A stretch of DNA of 64,000 bases from Anaerolineae bacterium (GTDB lineage Bacteria; Chloroflexota; Anaerolineae; Aggregatilineales; Phototrophicaceae). This document shows positions 1-10,206 of the stretch, in pieces. The first letter of the stretch is position 1. Every line of letters begins with the position of its first letter. Where the stretch lies: NCBI GenBank assembly GCA_022821805.1, contig JAJECX010000015.1, forward strand, positions 1-64,000, written 5' to 3'. Below the pieces are notes generated by a model that saw only the letters and a list, made by a program, of their open reading frames with translations, was not told the DNA's origin and made no database searches. Position numbers and translations under genes: made by a program.

Positions 1-12
1 CAGGCGAGTGGA

Positions 13-132
13 GTGTTGGTGGCTAGAGCCGCGGGGGTACACCCGGAATCATCCCGAACCCGGAAGTTAAGCCCGCGAGCGCAGATGGTACTGCATTGGA
101 GACGATGTGGGAGAGTATGCCGTCGCCAACAC
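13..132 (+). rRNA. rrf: 5S ribosomal RNA
   Basis: Canonical 5S core: GCGGGGGTACACCCGGAATCATCCCGAACCCGGAAGTTAAGCCCGC...GATGGTACTGC...GGGAGAGTATGCCGTCGCCAAC; the 5' GTTGG pairs with the 3' CCAAC. Confidence 0.95.
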
Positions 133-176
133 TTCTCTCGCTTGCTGGCGCCCTTTTTTGTTTGGCGCGCGTCCCA

Positions 177-1928
177 TCACGAAAGACAGCTTTCGCGAAG
201 ATCGCCCAAGCGGTAAATTGATACGAATTCGTCGTGGTAGGACGGCTGCGCATTCTTGAAACTGTCCGCTATTCTATGCCCGTATCGCCTCTCACGATGG
301 AAAATCACGTGAGAGAATCCATCCCTCGCCAAAATCTCCAGCGCCGCCAAGTACTCCTCAGGAGCAGCCGTCGCGCAAGATATCACATGATGTTCATTCC
401 AGGCGCCGAGGATACGATTCGCTCGAATATAGTTGAACGCGGCCTCCGGCGGCCTGCTGATGGCGCCTTCGACCTGTGGAAAGCCGCCTATCGTCTGGTA
501 CAGGTTATATCGCTTCGAGTTCTTCCAATTCATCGGCACGTTTATCAAGCGTATGTCATCGCTGTCCGCTTCGGACTTCAGCCAATCAATATGGTCGAAT
601 TGCTCTTGCGGTATTAGGTTGCCCACGATCGGAACAAAGTATTCAAACGCGACTACCAACGCAAACGCGACAATTATCGCGGGCCGCGCGAAGGCTGGCT
701 TCAATTCGCGCAAGGCGATGATCCCAAGGCAGGACAATACAGCCAAGGGCAGGATGGCGCCAATCATGAACATGTCCGTAGCGACGAAGGCGCCATAGAG
801 CGATGGCGCAACCTGATAAACGTAATAGCCCAACAGATGAATGGATTTGAATTCTGTTCCGTTAATTTGCAGCGTTGGCCCCAATCGCAGCAGGAGAAAG
901 ACAGCGCAAAGCGCCAGCCAGGGTAGCATCTTCCGCCTTGTTGTCCTGCCGCACAAGCCGATGCCAATCAAGATCATGGGCAGATATCCCAGGAAGCTGG
1001 CGCCGCTGATCTCAGCATCGGCTGGCGTTTGCAGGATGGACTGCCCCAGCGGACCGAAAATGGGATGCCCGTGATTCACGAAATTAGAAATCAGATCTCC
1101 ATCGACAAAGGCCCACTTCTCGCTATATCTATCCCGATACCATGCCATCGACGACTGGAAGGACGCGGAATCTTGCAAAATTGGATAGAGCCGCCATACG
1201 CTGGCCAGGGCGGCCACCAGTGTCAGCAGGAGGATGAAACGCCAAAACCAGCCTTCCCGCCATTTTGTGACCGCATAAGCGCAGGTCGCCAAGCCTAACA
1301 TGATTGCAACACACACGTAATCGTACATGGACACTATCGTGGTCAAGCCAGCGAGCAGTCCAGCAATCACAGCAAAACGCAGTCTCTTGTCTTGAATGCC
1401 GCGTTGGAAGAAATACATGATAATGGGAATCTCGGCGACAAAACCGACATAGGGATGGTTAGGGTGAATCAATACATGAGGACTGAAGCCGAACAGGACC
1501 GCCCCAAAGAGAGCAAGCCACTTGTCTTTGAACAACCATTGCAAATAGAAATAGGCTGAAAGTGCTGACAGCCAGATGATCAGCAGATACCCGAGGCTGT
1601 AAGCGTTCGATGGCGGGAGGAAAATATCCAGCACATTCATAACCGCGAGATAAGGTATGAAGAAGGGATGGTGCGCCAGCGCCACGCCATCCGGGTAAAA
1701 CATCAGGTCGGTAAAGAAGCGATCGGCTTGGCCGGTCATAAACTGCTCGCCGTACCAAATGTCCCAGAGCTTGATATAGACATCATGGCTGTCCCCAGTC
1801 GGCAACCAGAACACGTCGGCGCGAAACACATAGACGATGGTCGGGAAAGTCATGACCAACGTCAGCAGCGTGCTGATGACGATGAAGGGTCGATGTTCCC
1901 TCAGCGCCGCCGAAAATCTTCTCCTCAC
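177..1928 (-). CDS. polytopic membrane protein, glycosyltransferase-like (GT-C type)
   Basis: 583 aa, many TM segments, long C-terminal soluble part; paralogous to the next ORF. Confidence 0.75.
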   Translation of the reverse strand: MRRRFSAALREHRPFIVISTLLTLVMTFPTIVYVFRADVFWLPTGDSHDVYIKLWDIWYGEQFMTGQADRFFTDLMFYPDGVALAHHPFFIPYLAVMNVLDIFLPPSNAYSLGYLLIIWLSALSAYFYLQWLFKDKWLALFGAVLFGFSPHVLIHPNHPYVGFVAEIPIIMYFFQRGIQDKRLRFAVIAGLLAGLTTIVSMYDYVCVAIMLGLATCAYAVTKWREGWFWRFILLLTLVAALASVWRLYPILQDSASFQSSMAWYRDRYSEKWAFVDGDLISNFVNHGHPIFGPLGQSILQTPADAEISGASFLGYLPMILIGIGLCGRTTRRKMLPWLALCAVFLLLRLGPTLQINGTEFKSIHLLGYYVYQVAPSLYGAFVATDMFMIGAILPLAVLSCLGIIALRELKPAFARPAIIVAFALVVAFEYFVPIVGNLIPQEQFDHIDWLKSEADSDDIRLINVPMNWKNSKRYNLYQTIGGFPQVEGAISRPPEAAFNYIRANRILGAWNEHHVISCATAAPEEYLAALEILARDGFSHVIFHRERRYGHRIADSFKNAQPSYHDEFVSIYRLGDLRESCLS

Positions 1929-1968
1929 TGTCCGGCGCCTCGCTTGCTAATCATTTGCGGGATCGCAT

Positions 1969-3690
1969 CTACGCGGGGCAGCTATCACGCAAGTCCTCCA
2001 GCCGGTAAATCCAAACATAGTCGTCGCGGTACGACGGCTGCGCATTCTTGAAACTGTCGATCAGCAGATCCCGGTAACGCGCTTCCTGGTGAAAAACCAC
2101 ATGGGAGAATCCATCCGACTCCAATTGCCCCAGCGCCGTTAGATAAAGGTCTCGTGTATCGACATCGCACAAAATAGGCGCTCTGGTCCACCAAGAGTCA
2201 AGAATGGGGTTCGCGCGGACATAATCATAAGCGCTCTTGGGTTCCCGGCTAATCGAGCCTGCGGCGTGGGGAAAGCCGTTGAACGCTTGATGCAAAGCGT
2301 ATCGTTTCGCATTGGTCCGTCCCATCGGCACATTGATGAGCCGAATCTCATCAGCATTCTCCCCGTTCAGCCAATTGATGTATTCATATTCCTGCCTATT
2401 GTAAACTCTGTCGACGATTGGCGTGTAATACTCAACCGTTATGAGGCCTACCAGCAGCAATATAATCAAGGGGCGAGTCGCCAAGGGCCTACGGGCGCGC
2501 AAGGCGATGACACCGTATCCGGCCAAAAGGCTAAAGGGTAAAAAGAAACCGATGTTGAATCGCTTCGTTGCGACAAAGGCTTTGAATACCGAAGGAAAGA
2601 TCTCATTCAGGTAATGTTTCGGCAGCAATATATCGGGATACACCACGCCGTTGATACTCAGTGTCGATCCCAATCGCAGAATGAAGAATCCAGCAGCCAG
2701 GATCAGCCAGGGCAGCATAGCCCGCCGCGTCGACCCGTTGAATAGACCGATGCAAACGAGGGCGAGCGGAACAATTCCGATATAGCTGGAAAAACTTATC
2801 TTCGCCCCCGTAGGCGTATCCAGCAGTGCATCCAACGGCGGACCGAACAGTGGATTTTCGTGATTAACAAAGGCGGAAACCAGATCGTGCTTTTGCTCGC
2901 TGGCATGGAATTCCAAAGCATCTTCCAAGCCTTTGGAATCCGCCATCATGGGATATATATTCGACGCGCTTGACATCACAGTGAAGAGCGCCAGCAGCCC
3001 AATGTCCCGCCAAAACCGTAGATCGCGCCACCGGCGAAGGGCGAATGCGAATACGCATGCAGCCAGCGTGAGCGCAAGACATGCGAAGCTATACGGGGAA
3101 ACGGTACTGGTTAAACCGACCATCAGACCGGCAGCGATAACGAGCAGCGATTTCTTCTCAACGATGCCACGATGAAAGAAGTAGACTGCCAGCGCGATGG
3201 AAGCCATCGTGGCGTCATGAAGTTGATCCGGATTGTTTGTAGCATGTGGACTGAAGCCAAATACGACCGCGGATACCAGCGCGGCCCACTTGTCCTTGAA
3301 CAGCCACAAGGCGTAAACGTACGCGGCTACGGCGTTCGAGACAATTACCAGCAAAAAAACGATGTTGAATGCATTGGTAAAGGGCATGAACTGCTGCAGC
3401 ATGATACGCAACAACATGACCGGCTGCTGCAAGAATGGATGGTGTACCAGAGAGATGCCTTCCGGGTAAAAGATGACATTCGTGTATGAGCGGACTTCCA
3501 AGCCGCCGAGCATCCGTTCCCAATACCAGATATCCCAGTGGTTGGCGTCGTTGCCGCTCCCGATCGGCAGCCACATTATGTCCGTGCGAAACAAATACAG
3601 GACCGTGGGGAATGTCATCACCAAGGTAAGCAGCGTGATTACGACGATGAAGTGAAGGTGTTCGCGAAACATGCTGCGCAGTCTATGCAT
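1969..3690 (-). CDS. polytopic membrane protein, glycosyltransferase-like (GT-C type), tandem paralog
   Basis: 573 aa; same N-terminus (HFIVVITLLTLVMTFPT) and C-terminus (DSFKNAQPSYRDDYVWIYRLEDLRDSC) as the preceding ORF. Confidence 0.75.
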   Translation of the reverse strand: MHRLRSMFREHLHFIVVITLLTLVMTFPTVLYLFRTDIMWLPIGSGNDANHWDIWYWERMLGGLEVRSYTNVIFYPEGISLVHHPFLQQPVMLLRIMLQQFMPFTNAFNIVFLLVIVSNAVAAYVYALWLFKDKWAALVSAVVFGFSPHATNNPDQLHDATMASIALAVYFFHRGIVEKKSLLVIAAGLMVGLTSTVSPYSFACLALTLAACVFAFALRRWRDLRFWRDIGLLALFTVMSSASNIYPMMADSKGLEDALEFHASEQKHDLVSAFVNHENPLFGPPLDALLDTPTGAKISFSSYIGIVPLALVCIGLFNGSTRRAMLPWLILAAGFFILRLGSTLSINGVVYPDILLPKHYLNEIFPSVFKAFVATKRFNIGFFLPFSLLAGYGVIALRARRPLATRPLIILLLVGLITVEYYTPIVDRVYNRQEYEYINWLNGENADEIRLINVPMGRTNAKRYALHQAFNGFPHAAGSISREPKSAYDYVRANPILDSWWTRAPILCDVDTRDLYLTALGQLESDGFSHVVFHQEARYRDLLIDSFKNAQPSYRDDYVWIYRLEDLRDSCPA

Positions 3691-3874
3691 GCATTGCCCC
3701 CAATTGCCGGTAGGAAATAGACTCGGCCGAATCGCTGCTGAATGCGGCGTCTAACCGCCCGACGGAGCGCAACGCGGCTTGCCCGCCATCTCATCCTACT
3801 ATATCCTAAAGCGTCTAAACGACTTTTGAATAGCCTACCGTTTGTCTCGTATATCGCCCGAGGAGACGACTAAT

Positions 3875-6385
3875 ATGCCCAGCAGATGGCTCGCGCGCGC
3901 TTGCATGTATTGTTGTCTCGCGCTACTGATAACTGTGCCGGCGCTAGCCATTGGCGAAAAAGACGAAGACGACTCGCCCGCCAACAGCGCCCCGCCTTCC
4001 GGCGCAGCCCGCGTCATCAACGACGAAGGCGGTCCCGTCGTCATCAGCGGAGAACTCCACTATACCAACGCTTTCTTCACCAGCGGCGTTGACGATCCTT
4101 TGATCATCCTTGAGGATCAGGCCGGTTTCATCGATCGCAACAAGGAATTCATCTTGTCCCTGGATTCTCAAGTCCCCGGTCAAATTACATCCGACTTTTT
4201 CACATCGCCCTTTTCCTATCGCCTTTCACTCCCGCTTGAGCCTAAAGGCAGCCTGCGTGATGTCGACAACGACGGCGTGGAGGATACCGGCGTGATGGTC
4301 TTCGTTATCGGCTATTGGACGAATATCTTTGGCGGTCCCTTGCTGGATGTTTGTGATCAGCATGGTGGCGGCTGGTCAACCGGGTACGCGTCCACCCGCG
4401 CCAGCTTTGATCCGGCGACTCGTTATGAAATCATCGGCGGCAAATTCATCATCTTCGCGCCGGAAGCGGGGCAGGGCTTCCCCGCAGGCTTCGGCGACGA
4501 CGGCTTGCTCTTCACCGCCGATGACCCGATCGTGACCGTGCCGCCGGGCTATTCCGTAGTCGATCTGGACGAGACGCCTTTCGTTTTCGACCGCGCCGCC
4601 CGCCCGATCATAGACCTGACTGAACCGGAAGCGGCCGCAATAAACGACTTTTCCGATCTAAGCTATAGCGAAGCCTTCCGCGCAATGGTCGATCTTTTCC
4701 GCCGAGAATACGCTTACACCGAACTCTACCAGCTGGACTGGGATGCGCTCGAAGAAACCTATGCCCCGCGCTTTGCCGAAGCAGACGCGGCTGCCCAGGC
4801 GGTAGAGGCTGAAGAAGATAAGAGTTCAGCCGACTATGCGCTGGCATTGCGCGATTTTATCTGGGAGATTCCCGACGGACATGTCGGCATGCCACTGAGC
4901 GCTGTAAGCGAACTCTTCCGCGAGGAGACCGATGGTGGCTTGGGACTTTCCTTAACCGAGCTGGATGACGGTCGCATCGTCGTCAGCTACCTGTTGGAAG
5001 GTGGACCCGCGTCCAAAGCCGGTCTAGAGCTTGGCGCCGAAATCCTCGCTTGGGACGGCGGCGCAGTGCAAGAGGCGATGGATCGCGAATTCGTCTGGGC
5101 GCGCCAGGCGCTCGCCACTGAGCACACAAAGCGCCTGCAGCAATTGCGTTATATTACCCGCTTCCCCATCGGAACCGATGTCGATGTCAGTTTTCTTAAT
5201 CCTGATAGCGAGGACGAGCGGTCGGCCACGCTCAGCGTTATCAGCGAACGCGCGAGCTTCTCCAACTCCTCTTTCTTCGCCGGCATCGAGGGTGATGAGC
5301 TGCCGGTCGAGACGCGGATCTTGCCCAGTGGCTACGGCTATGTCGCGCTTTACTCCTTCGGCGACGATGAACGGCTGATGGTGACACTTTGGGAGCGCAT
5401 GATCAAAGAATTTAAGGAGCAAGAGGTCCGCGGCATCATCATTGACATGCGATATAACAGCGGCGGCAGCGGCTACCTTGCCGATCAACTCGCCGCCTAT
5501 TTCTTCCAGGAAGAGCACATTCTCGGTTATTCCGAAGCCTTCAACGACGAGACGGGCGAATTCTACCTGGATCCGGATTCGGAGGATCGTTTCTGCTTGC
5601 CGAGCGAAGACTTGCGCTTCGATGGCGAGGTCGCCGTCATCATCGCCCCCGGCTGCTTCAGCGCCTGCGAGTTCTTCTCCTACAACATGACGATCGGCGA
5701 TCGCGCAACCATTGTGGGCCACTATCCCACGGGCGGCTTGGGCGGCGCCGTTGACGATTTCCTCATGCCGGAGGACCTCGAAATCCGCTTCACGGTGACG
5801 CGCCAGCTCGATCCCGACTTGAATATCCACATTGAGGCGCAGGGCGTCGCGCCTACCGTGCTCGTGCCCGTAACCTATGATAGCCTCTTTGATGACGGCG
5901 ATCTGTTGCTGCGCGCAGCCGAGGAACACCTGACCAACACAATTCTCGGCGAACTGATCGACGGTGGTGAATTGTCGCTCGGGGTGGGCAGCACCGAACT
6001 GCTGGCGCATGGGCTGGTAGGACCGGAGCAGCGCGTGCGCTATCGCGTGACCCTGCCAGCAAACCGCGTCGTCAGCGTCTACCTCAGCGGCGAAGACGAT
6101 ACGGTTGACACGGTGCTGGGCATCTATGACAGCGAGGGGTCACAGCTGCTGGGCGAGAACGACGACGCCGATGACGAAACGCTCAGCTCCGCCTGGACCA
6201 ACCTCGAGGTCGGCGCCCAATCTGGCGTTTTCACCTTTGAAGCGCGCATCAAAAATACGGACGAAGCGAAACCGTTCACGATCAAGGTTGTCGGCGTCGA
6301 GCCGGAAGACGATGGTTCTGAAATGTCCGAGCAGAATGACGAATCCAACGACAGAGAACAGACTGAAGAAGCCGGTGACGAATAG
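3875..6385 (+). CDS. secreted S41-family peptidase with PDZ domain and C-terminal PPC-like domain
   Basis: ATG at 3875 preceded by GAGGAGA; signal peptide; PDZ region (LGLSLTELDDGRIVVSYLLEGGPASKAGLELGAEILAWDG); S41 core (GIIIDMRYNSGGSG, IIAPGCFSACEFF); C-terminal acidic tail. Confidence 0.85.
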   Translation: MPSRWLARACMYCCLALLITVPALAIGEKDEDDSPANSAPPSGAARVINDEGGPVVISGELHYTNAFFTSGVDDPLIILEDQAGFIDRNKEFILSLDSQVPGQITSDFFTSPFSYRLSLPLEPKGSLRDVDNDGVEDTGVMVFVIGYWTNIFGGPLLDVCDQHGGGWSTGYASTRASFDPATRYEIIGGKFIIFAPEAGQGFPAGFGDDGLLFTADDPIVTVPPGYSVVDLDETPFVFDRAARPIIDLTEPEAAAINDFSDLSYSEAFRAMVDLFRREYAYTELYQLDWDALEETYAPRFAEADAAAQAVEAEEDKSSADYALALRDFIWEIPDGHVGMPLSAVSELFREETDGGLGLSLTELDDGRIVVSYLLEGGPASKAGLELGAEILAWDGGAVQEAMDREFVWARQALATEHTKRLQQLRYITRFPIGTDVDVSFLNPDSEDERSATLSVISERASFSNSSFFAGIEGDELPVETRILPSGYGYVALYSFGDDERLMVTLWERMIKEFKEQEVRGIIIDMRYNSGGSGYLADQLAAYFFQEEHILGYSEAFNDETGEFYLDPDSEDRFCLPSEDLRFDGEVAVIIAPGCFSACEFFSYNMTIGDRATIVGHYPTGGLGGAVDDFLMPEDLEIRFTVTRQLDPDLNIHIEAQGVAPTVLVPVTYDSLFDDGDLLLRAAEEHLTNTILGELIDGGELSLGVGSTELLAHGLVGPEQRVRYRVTLPANRVVSVYLSGEDDTVDTVLGIYDSEGSQLLGENDDADDETLSSAWTNLEVGAQSGVFTFEARIKNTDEAKPFTIKVVGVEPEDDGSEMSEQNDESNDREQTEEAGDE

Positions 6386-6467
6386 CCAAAAGGAGTAGTG
6401 TAGGGGCGACTGAACCGTAGTGTCTACGCTCGGCTGCGAGTCGCACACCGGCCACATCCGGGTTCCG

Positions 6468-7676
6468 CTAATCCCATTCCCGTTCATCCACGATTTTGCG
6501 CGCGCCCGGCTTGATGTGGCCCGCTTCGACGAAATTCACCGCGTCAATCCTAAGCCGCGCGGCCTGCTGCGCCAGCGCGGTCAGCTTTTCAGCCAAGCCC
6601 CTTCCGTCGGCGCCGTCGTTGAGCTCGACGTTAACGGTGACCACATCGCGGTTCTTGATCCGCGTGATTACGACTTGTATATCCTTGATCTCGGGAAACT
6701 GCGTCACCGCGTATTGAAGCTGATTGGGATGTAGAAACATGCCGCGCACTTTGATGGCGTCGCCGCTGCGCCCAAACAGCCCCAGCAGCTGCTGTCCCTC
6801 GCATGGCGGAGCCGGCTGTGGCGCCAATGCGCCCAGGTCGCCCGTGCCAAAGCGGATCAGCGGGTACGACTTGTTCAGCGTTGTCGCCACAATTTCGCCG
6901 GTCTCGCCCGCTGCCAGGGGCGCGCCCGTCTCCGGATCGCAGACTTGCAAGTAGATGCTCGGCATGATGCAGAAGCCTTGCGCGCCCTCGCGCGAGTAAC
7001 CGATGACGCCCAGATCGGCGGCGCCATAAGCCGATGTTGTCTTCATGCCGTATTCGCCTTCGAAGCGCTCGCGTTGGCTCGGCGTGTAGGGCTCGGCGGA
7101 AAACAGCGCTTTCTTCAGCGGAACCGCGCCCGCGCCCATGCCCATTTCGGCCGCCTTGTCCAGCAAGGTCATCAAATAACTCGGCTGCCCGACGAAGCCG
7201 CTCGCGTCCAGCGCCATCATCATCATGATCTGCAATTCGGTATTGCCCGGTCCGGTCGGGATCACGGTGGCGCCACAGGCGCGCAGCGCCTCATCCAGCA
7301 AAATGCCCGCCGGCGTCAAGTGATACATGAAGGTATTCAGCACACGATCGCCGCGTCCAATGCCGATGTACTTGAACGGCGCCAGCATTGACTCAGGGTC
7401 TTCCGGCGGCGGCTGCGGATCGTAAATGGGACCGGGCGAAATATAGATACGCGGCAGATCATCGGGGTCGATGGTCAGGAATCCGCCAAAGGGTGGATTG
7501 GCTTGGTGAATTTCCACAAGCGAGTCTTTACGCAATACCGGGATTTTGGCGAGGTCGTCCGCGCCTTGTATATCGGCCGGCGCAACGCCCGCCTCATCCA
7601 TCAATGATTGAATCGCTGGCGCCTTGTCATAGGCATGTTGAACCAATTCGCGAATTCGTTTGTTGATGTCGGTCAC
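6468..7676 (-). CDS. phenylacetate-CoA ligase-family AMP-binding protein (PaaK-like)
   Basis: 402 aa; TTSAYGAADLGVIGYS, GETGEIVATTLNKSYPLIRFGTGDLG, ACT-like C-terminus. Confidence 0.85.
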   Translation of the reverse strand: MTDINKRIRELVQHAYDKAPAIQSLMDEAGVAPADIQGADDLAKIPVLRKDSLVEIHQANPPFGGFLTIDPDDLPRIYISPGPIYDPQPPPEDPESMLAPFKYIGIGRGDRVLNTFMYHLTPAGILLDEALRACGATVIPTGPGNTELQIMMMMALDASGFVGQPSYLMTLLDKAAEMGMGAGAVPLKKALFSAEPYTPSQRERFEGEYGMKTTSAYGAADLGVIGYSREGAQGFCIMPSIYLQVCDPETGAPLAAGETGEIVATTLNKSYPLIRFGTGDLGALAPQPAPPCEGQQLLGLFGRSGDAIKVRGMFLHPNQLQYAVTQFPEIKDIQVVITRIKNRDVVTVNVELNDGADGRGLAEKLTALAQQAARLRIDAVNFVEAGHIKPGARKIVDEREWD

Positions 7677-7783
7677 GCGATTTCTCCCACCACCGTGAAT
7701 CTCTACAGAGGCAATTCATTGGATCGCCCCATGATTGCGCCCTGATTGCGCGGGTGCCTAAGGGCTACGTTGTAGCATGGCGC

Positions 7784-8620
7784 TTATCCGAGCCAGCGCT
7801 TGCGCCGTCGGTAATGCTTGACCTCGCGGTAATTCTTGCGCCCGCCCGCTTGGTTCAACCCCAGATAAAACTCCTTGATGTCTTCGTTTTCGCGCATCTG
7901 GCTGGCTGGGCCATCCAGCACAATTCGCCCGTTCTCCATCACGTAAGCGTAATCAGCCAGCTCCAGCGCGGCGCGCGCGTTCTGCTCCACAATCAGCACC
8001 GACATGCCTTCCCGCCGGTTGATCTCGCCGATGATGTCGAAAATTTCGTGCACGAGCATCGGCGCCAGACCTAGCGACGGCTCATCTAGCATCAAGATCT
8101 GCGGATGCGCCATCATCGCCCGGCCGATCACCAGCATCTGGCCCTCGCCGCCGGAAAGATAGCCGCTAACCCGCCGCGACAGCTTCGCCAACTGCGGAAA
8201 GTATTCATAGACGCGTTCAAGGTCATCGCGGATCGCGCGCCCACCCTGATATACCATGCCGCCAATTCGCAGGTTTTCTTCCACGGTCAAGTGGCGGAAG
8301 AGCAGTCTTCCCTCGATCACCTGCACCAGACCCTTGCGCACGACATCTTCCGCCGGCATGCCATCCAGACGTTCATCGCCCCATAAGATCTGCCCGCGCG
8401 TGACCTCGCCCAGCTCCGCCCGTAGCAGCCCGCTGATCGCCTTCAGCGTGGTCGATTTGCCGGCGCCGTTCGGTCCGAGCAGCGATACCACTTTGCCCTT
8501 TTCAACCTCTAGCGAAATGCCGCGCAGCACCAAAATGACGCTGTTGTAGACGACCTCAATATTGCTGACGGTCAGCGTCGGCGTCGCGGTCAATTCCTTG
8601 CTGCGTTCAGCGATTGCCAT
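7784..8620 (-). CDS. branched-chain amino acid-type ABC transporter ATP-binding protein (LivF-like)
   Basis: Walker A GPNGAGKST, signature LSGGEGQ, Walker B ILMLDEPSLGLAP, LivF-like order. Confidence 0.93.
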   Translation of the reverse strand: MAIAERSKELTATPTLTVSNIEVVYNSVILVLRGISLEVEKGKVVSLLGPNGAGKSTTLKAISGLLRAELGEVTRGQILWGDERLDGMPAEDVVRKGLVQVIEGRLLFRHLTVEENLRIGGMVYQGGRAIRDDLERVYEYFPQLAKLSRRVSGYLSGGEGQMLVIGRAMMAHPQILMLDEPSLGLAPMLVHEIFDIIGEINRREGMSVLIVEQNARAALELADYAYVMENGRIVLDGPASQMRENEDIKEFYLGLNQAGGRKNYREVKHYRRRKRWLG

Positions 8621-8736
8621 AACGTGTCTTCGGGCGACCCGCCGGATCGCCCCTACAACTCCAATTCGAGAGATGCTTATAGGGGGCAGCCGGCGGCTGA
8701 CCCTTTTGACCTGGACTCTTGGCGCCCAGAGCGTAA

Positions 8737-10116
8737 CTAACCCCGCAGCTGCGGCACTTCCATGAAGTCCGTCAATGGCACGACAATAGGCGCAAAGAGC
8801 TTTCCGCCAGCGTCGTTATCAATCAACAGCGCGTCATCCGGTCCGGTCGCCGCGCCCGACATATCCATATTCGCGTACTTCAGTACCGCCATCCGGTTCA
8901 TCGTGCCATCCCTCATGCCTTCCTCGAATCTATATTGATATAGCCCTCCGAGAACGGCGTAATCCATGCTTTCCACCGTCTCGCGAATATCGGCGCCGGT
9001 GACCGCATCAAGGCTGCCCACACGGTTCACCGTGCGAACGGTTGTCTCGATGATCGAATCGACCGCGCCCCAAGTCACGAGGTAGGCGATATTCTGTTCC
9101 GCCGGACCGCGCTGGTTGAGGGTGAATTGCTGATAGACGAATTGCACCGCTGGGTTCGCCAGTTCCGTCCACCAGAGGAAGGGCATCGAACCGAACATGC
9201 CATCAACCGATGGCAAGCCATTGGACTTCAACACGCGCTGCCCTAAAATGCCGACGGTGGTATCCATCACCCAGTTGACGCCCGCCAGCTTGATATCCTC
9301 TTCCATGCCCAGGTCGACCAGCGTACCGGCGATCAAGGCTGGTCCGGTCGCCAGCGAATTGGTGTAGATAATGTTGGCGCCGCCGTCGATGGCGTTCTGC
9401 ACTTGCGTCAAGATATCGGTGTCAGTCGGCAAGAAGAATTGCGGCTCCTCCAAGACATTTACGCCGAGACTGGCGCAGTATTCTCGCGCCGCCGGCTCGG
9501 TGCCCGCGCGCCCGAAAGCGTTTGGCCAGGTCACGAAGCCGATCACCGGATCGGGGAAGGTCTCCGGGCTGGCAGCGACAAATTGACAGAAGGAACCAAA
9601 CTGATTGATATAGAGCGGATTGCTGGCGTAGAGCCAGCCGGGCGTATTTCCATCCTCGCCATAGAGGCTCGCGATCGAGCCGGCGGAAATGAAAGAGACG
9701 ATCTCATCTTCCGCCAACTGCTCACGCAGCAATTCCCCATCATCGGAACTGTAGAGCACCAGCAGATCAAGATCATCGGGATATTGGCTGGTAAAACGGT
9801 CGTAAGCGCTCTGCGCCGCTTCCCGGCTGCCGCCTGTGTCTTCATATATCTGCGCCAATTCCGCGCCGCAGACGCCGCCATGGCTGTTCCAGTAGCTCAC
9901 GGCGTCTGTGATGGCGGAGACGAGCGGCTGCGTGATGAATGCGTAGGGACCGCTCAAATCGCCGAAGTGAAAGATATTAAGTGTTTCGCCGGTCAGGTCA
10001 ATTTCACATTCGGTCAAGTCAGACGGATATTCCATCATGTCCTGCGCCATGCCGGGCAGGGCGCCGCCTGCCAACAGCAGCAGCGCAAGCAATAAACATA
10101 GATTCTTCATGGCCAT
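8737..10116 (-). CDS. LIV-type ABC transporter substrate-binding protein (LivJ-like)
   Basis: Signal peptide followed by a periplasmic binding protein type I fold (LNIFHFGDLSGPYAFI..., VGILGQ...). Confidence 0.85.
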   Translation of the reverse strand: MAMKNLCLLLALLLLAGGALPGMAQDMMEYPSDLTECEIDLTGETLNIFHFGDLSGPYAFITQPLVSAITDAVSYWNSHGGVCGAELAQIYEDTGGSREAAQSAYDRFTSQYPDDLDLLVLYSSDDGELLREQLAEDEIVSFISAGSIASLYGEDGNTPGWLYASNPLYINQFGSFCQFVAASPETFPDPVIGFVTWPNAFGRAGTEPAAREYCASLGVNVLEEPQFFLPTDTDILTQVQNAIDGGANIIYTNSLATGPALIAGTLVDLGMEEDIKLAGVNWVMDTTVGILGQRVLKSNGLPSVDGMFGSMPFLWWTELANPAVQFVYQQFTLNQRGPAEQNIAYLVTWGAVDSIIETTVRTVNRVGSLDAVTGADIRETVESMDYAVLGGLYQYRFEEGMRDGTMNRMAVLKYANMDMSGAATGPDDALLIDNDAGGKLFAPIVVPLTDFMEVPQLRG

Positions 10117-10206
10117 CTTCTCCTCAACTAGACAACTTCATCCAATGAAACGTAAATTTACAGGTTTCACTAACAATAGCTTATGCCAATCACGTTTTCA
10201 TGGCAA

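Noticed and set aside
5024-6010. 328-aa minus-strand ORF opposite the S41 peptidase
   Set aside because: Antisense shadow ORF in GC-rich coding DNA; no recognisable domain, sense strand is a clear peptidase.
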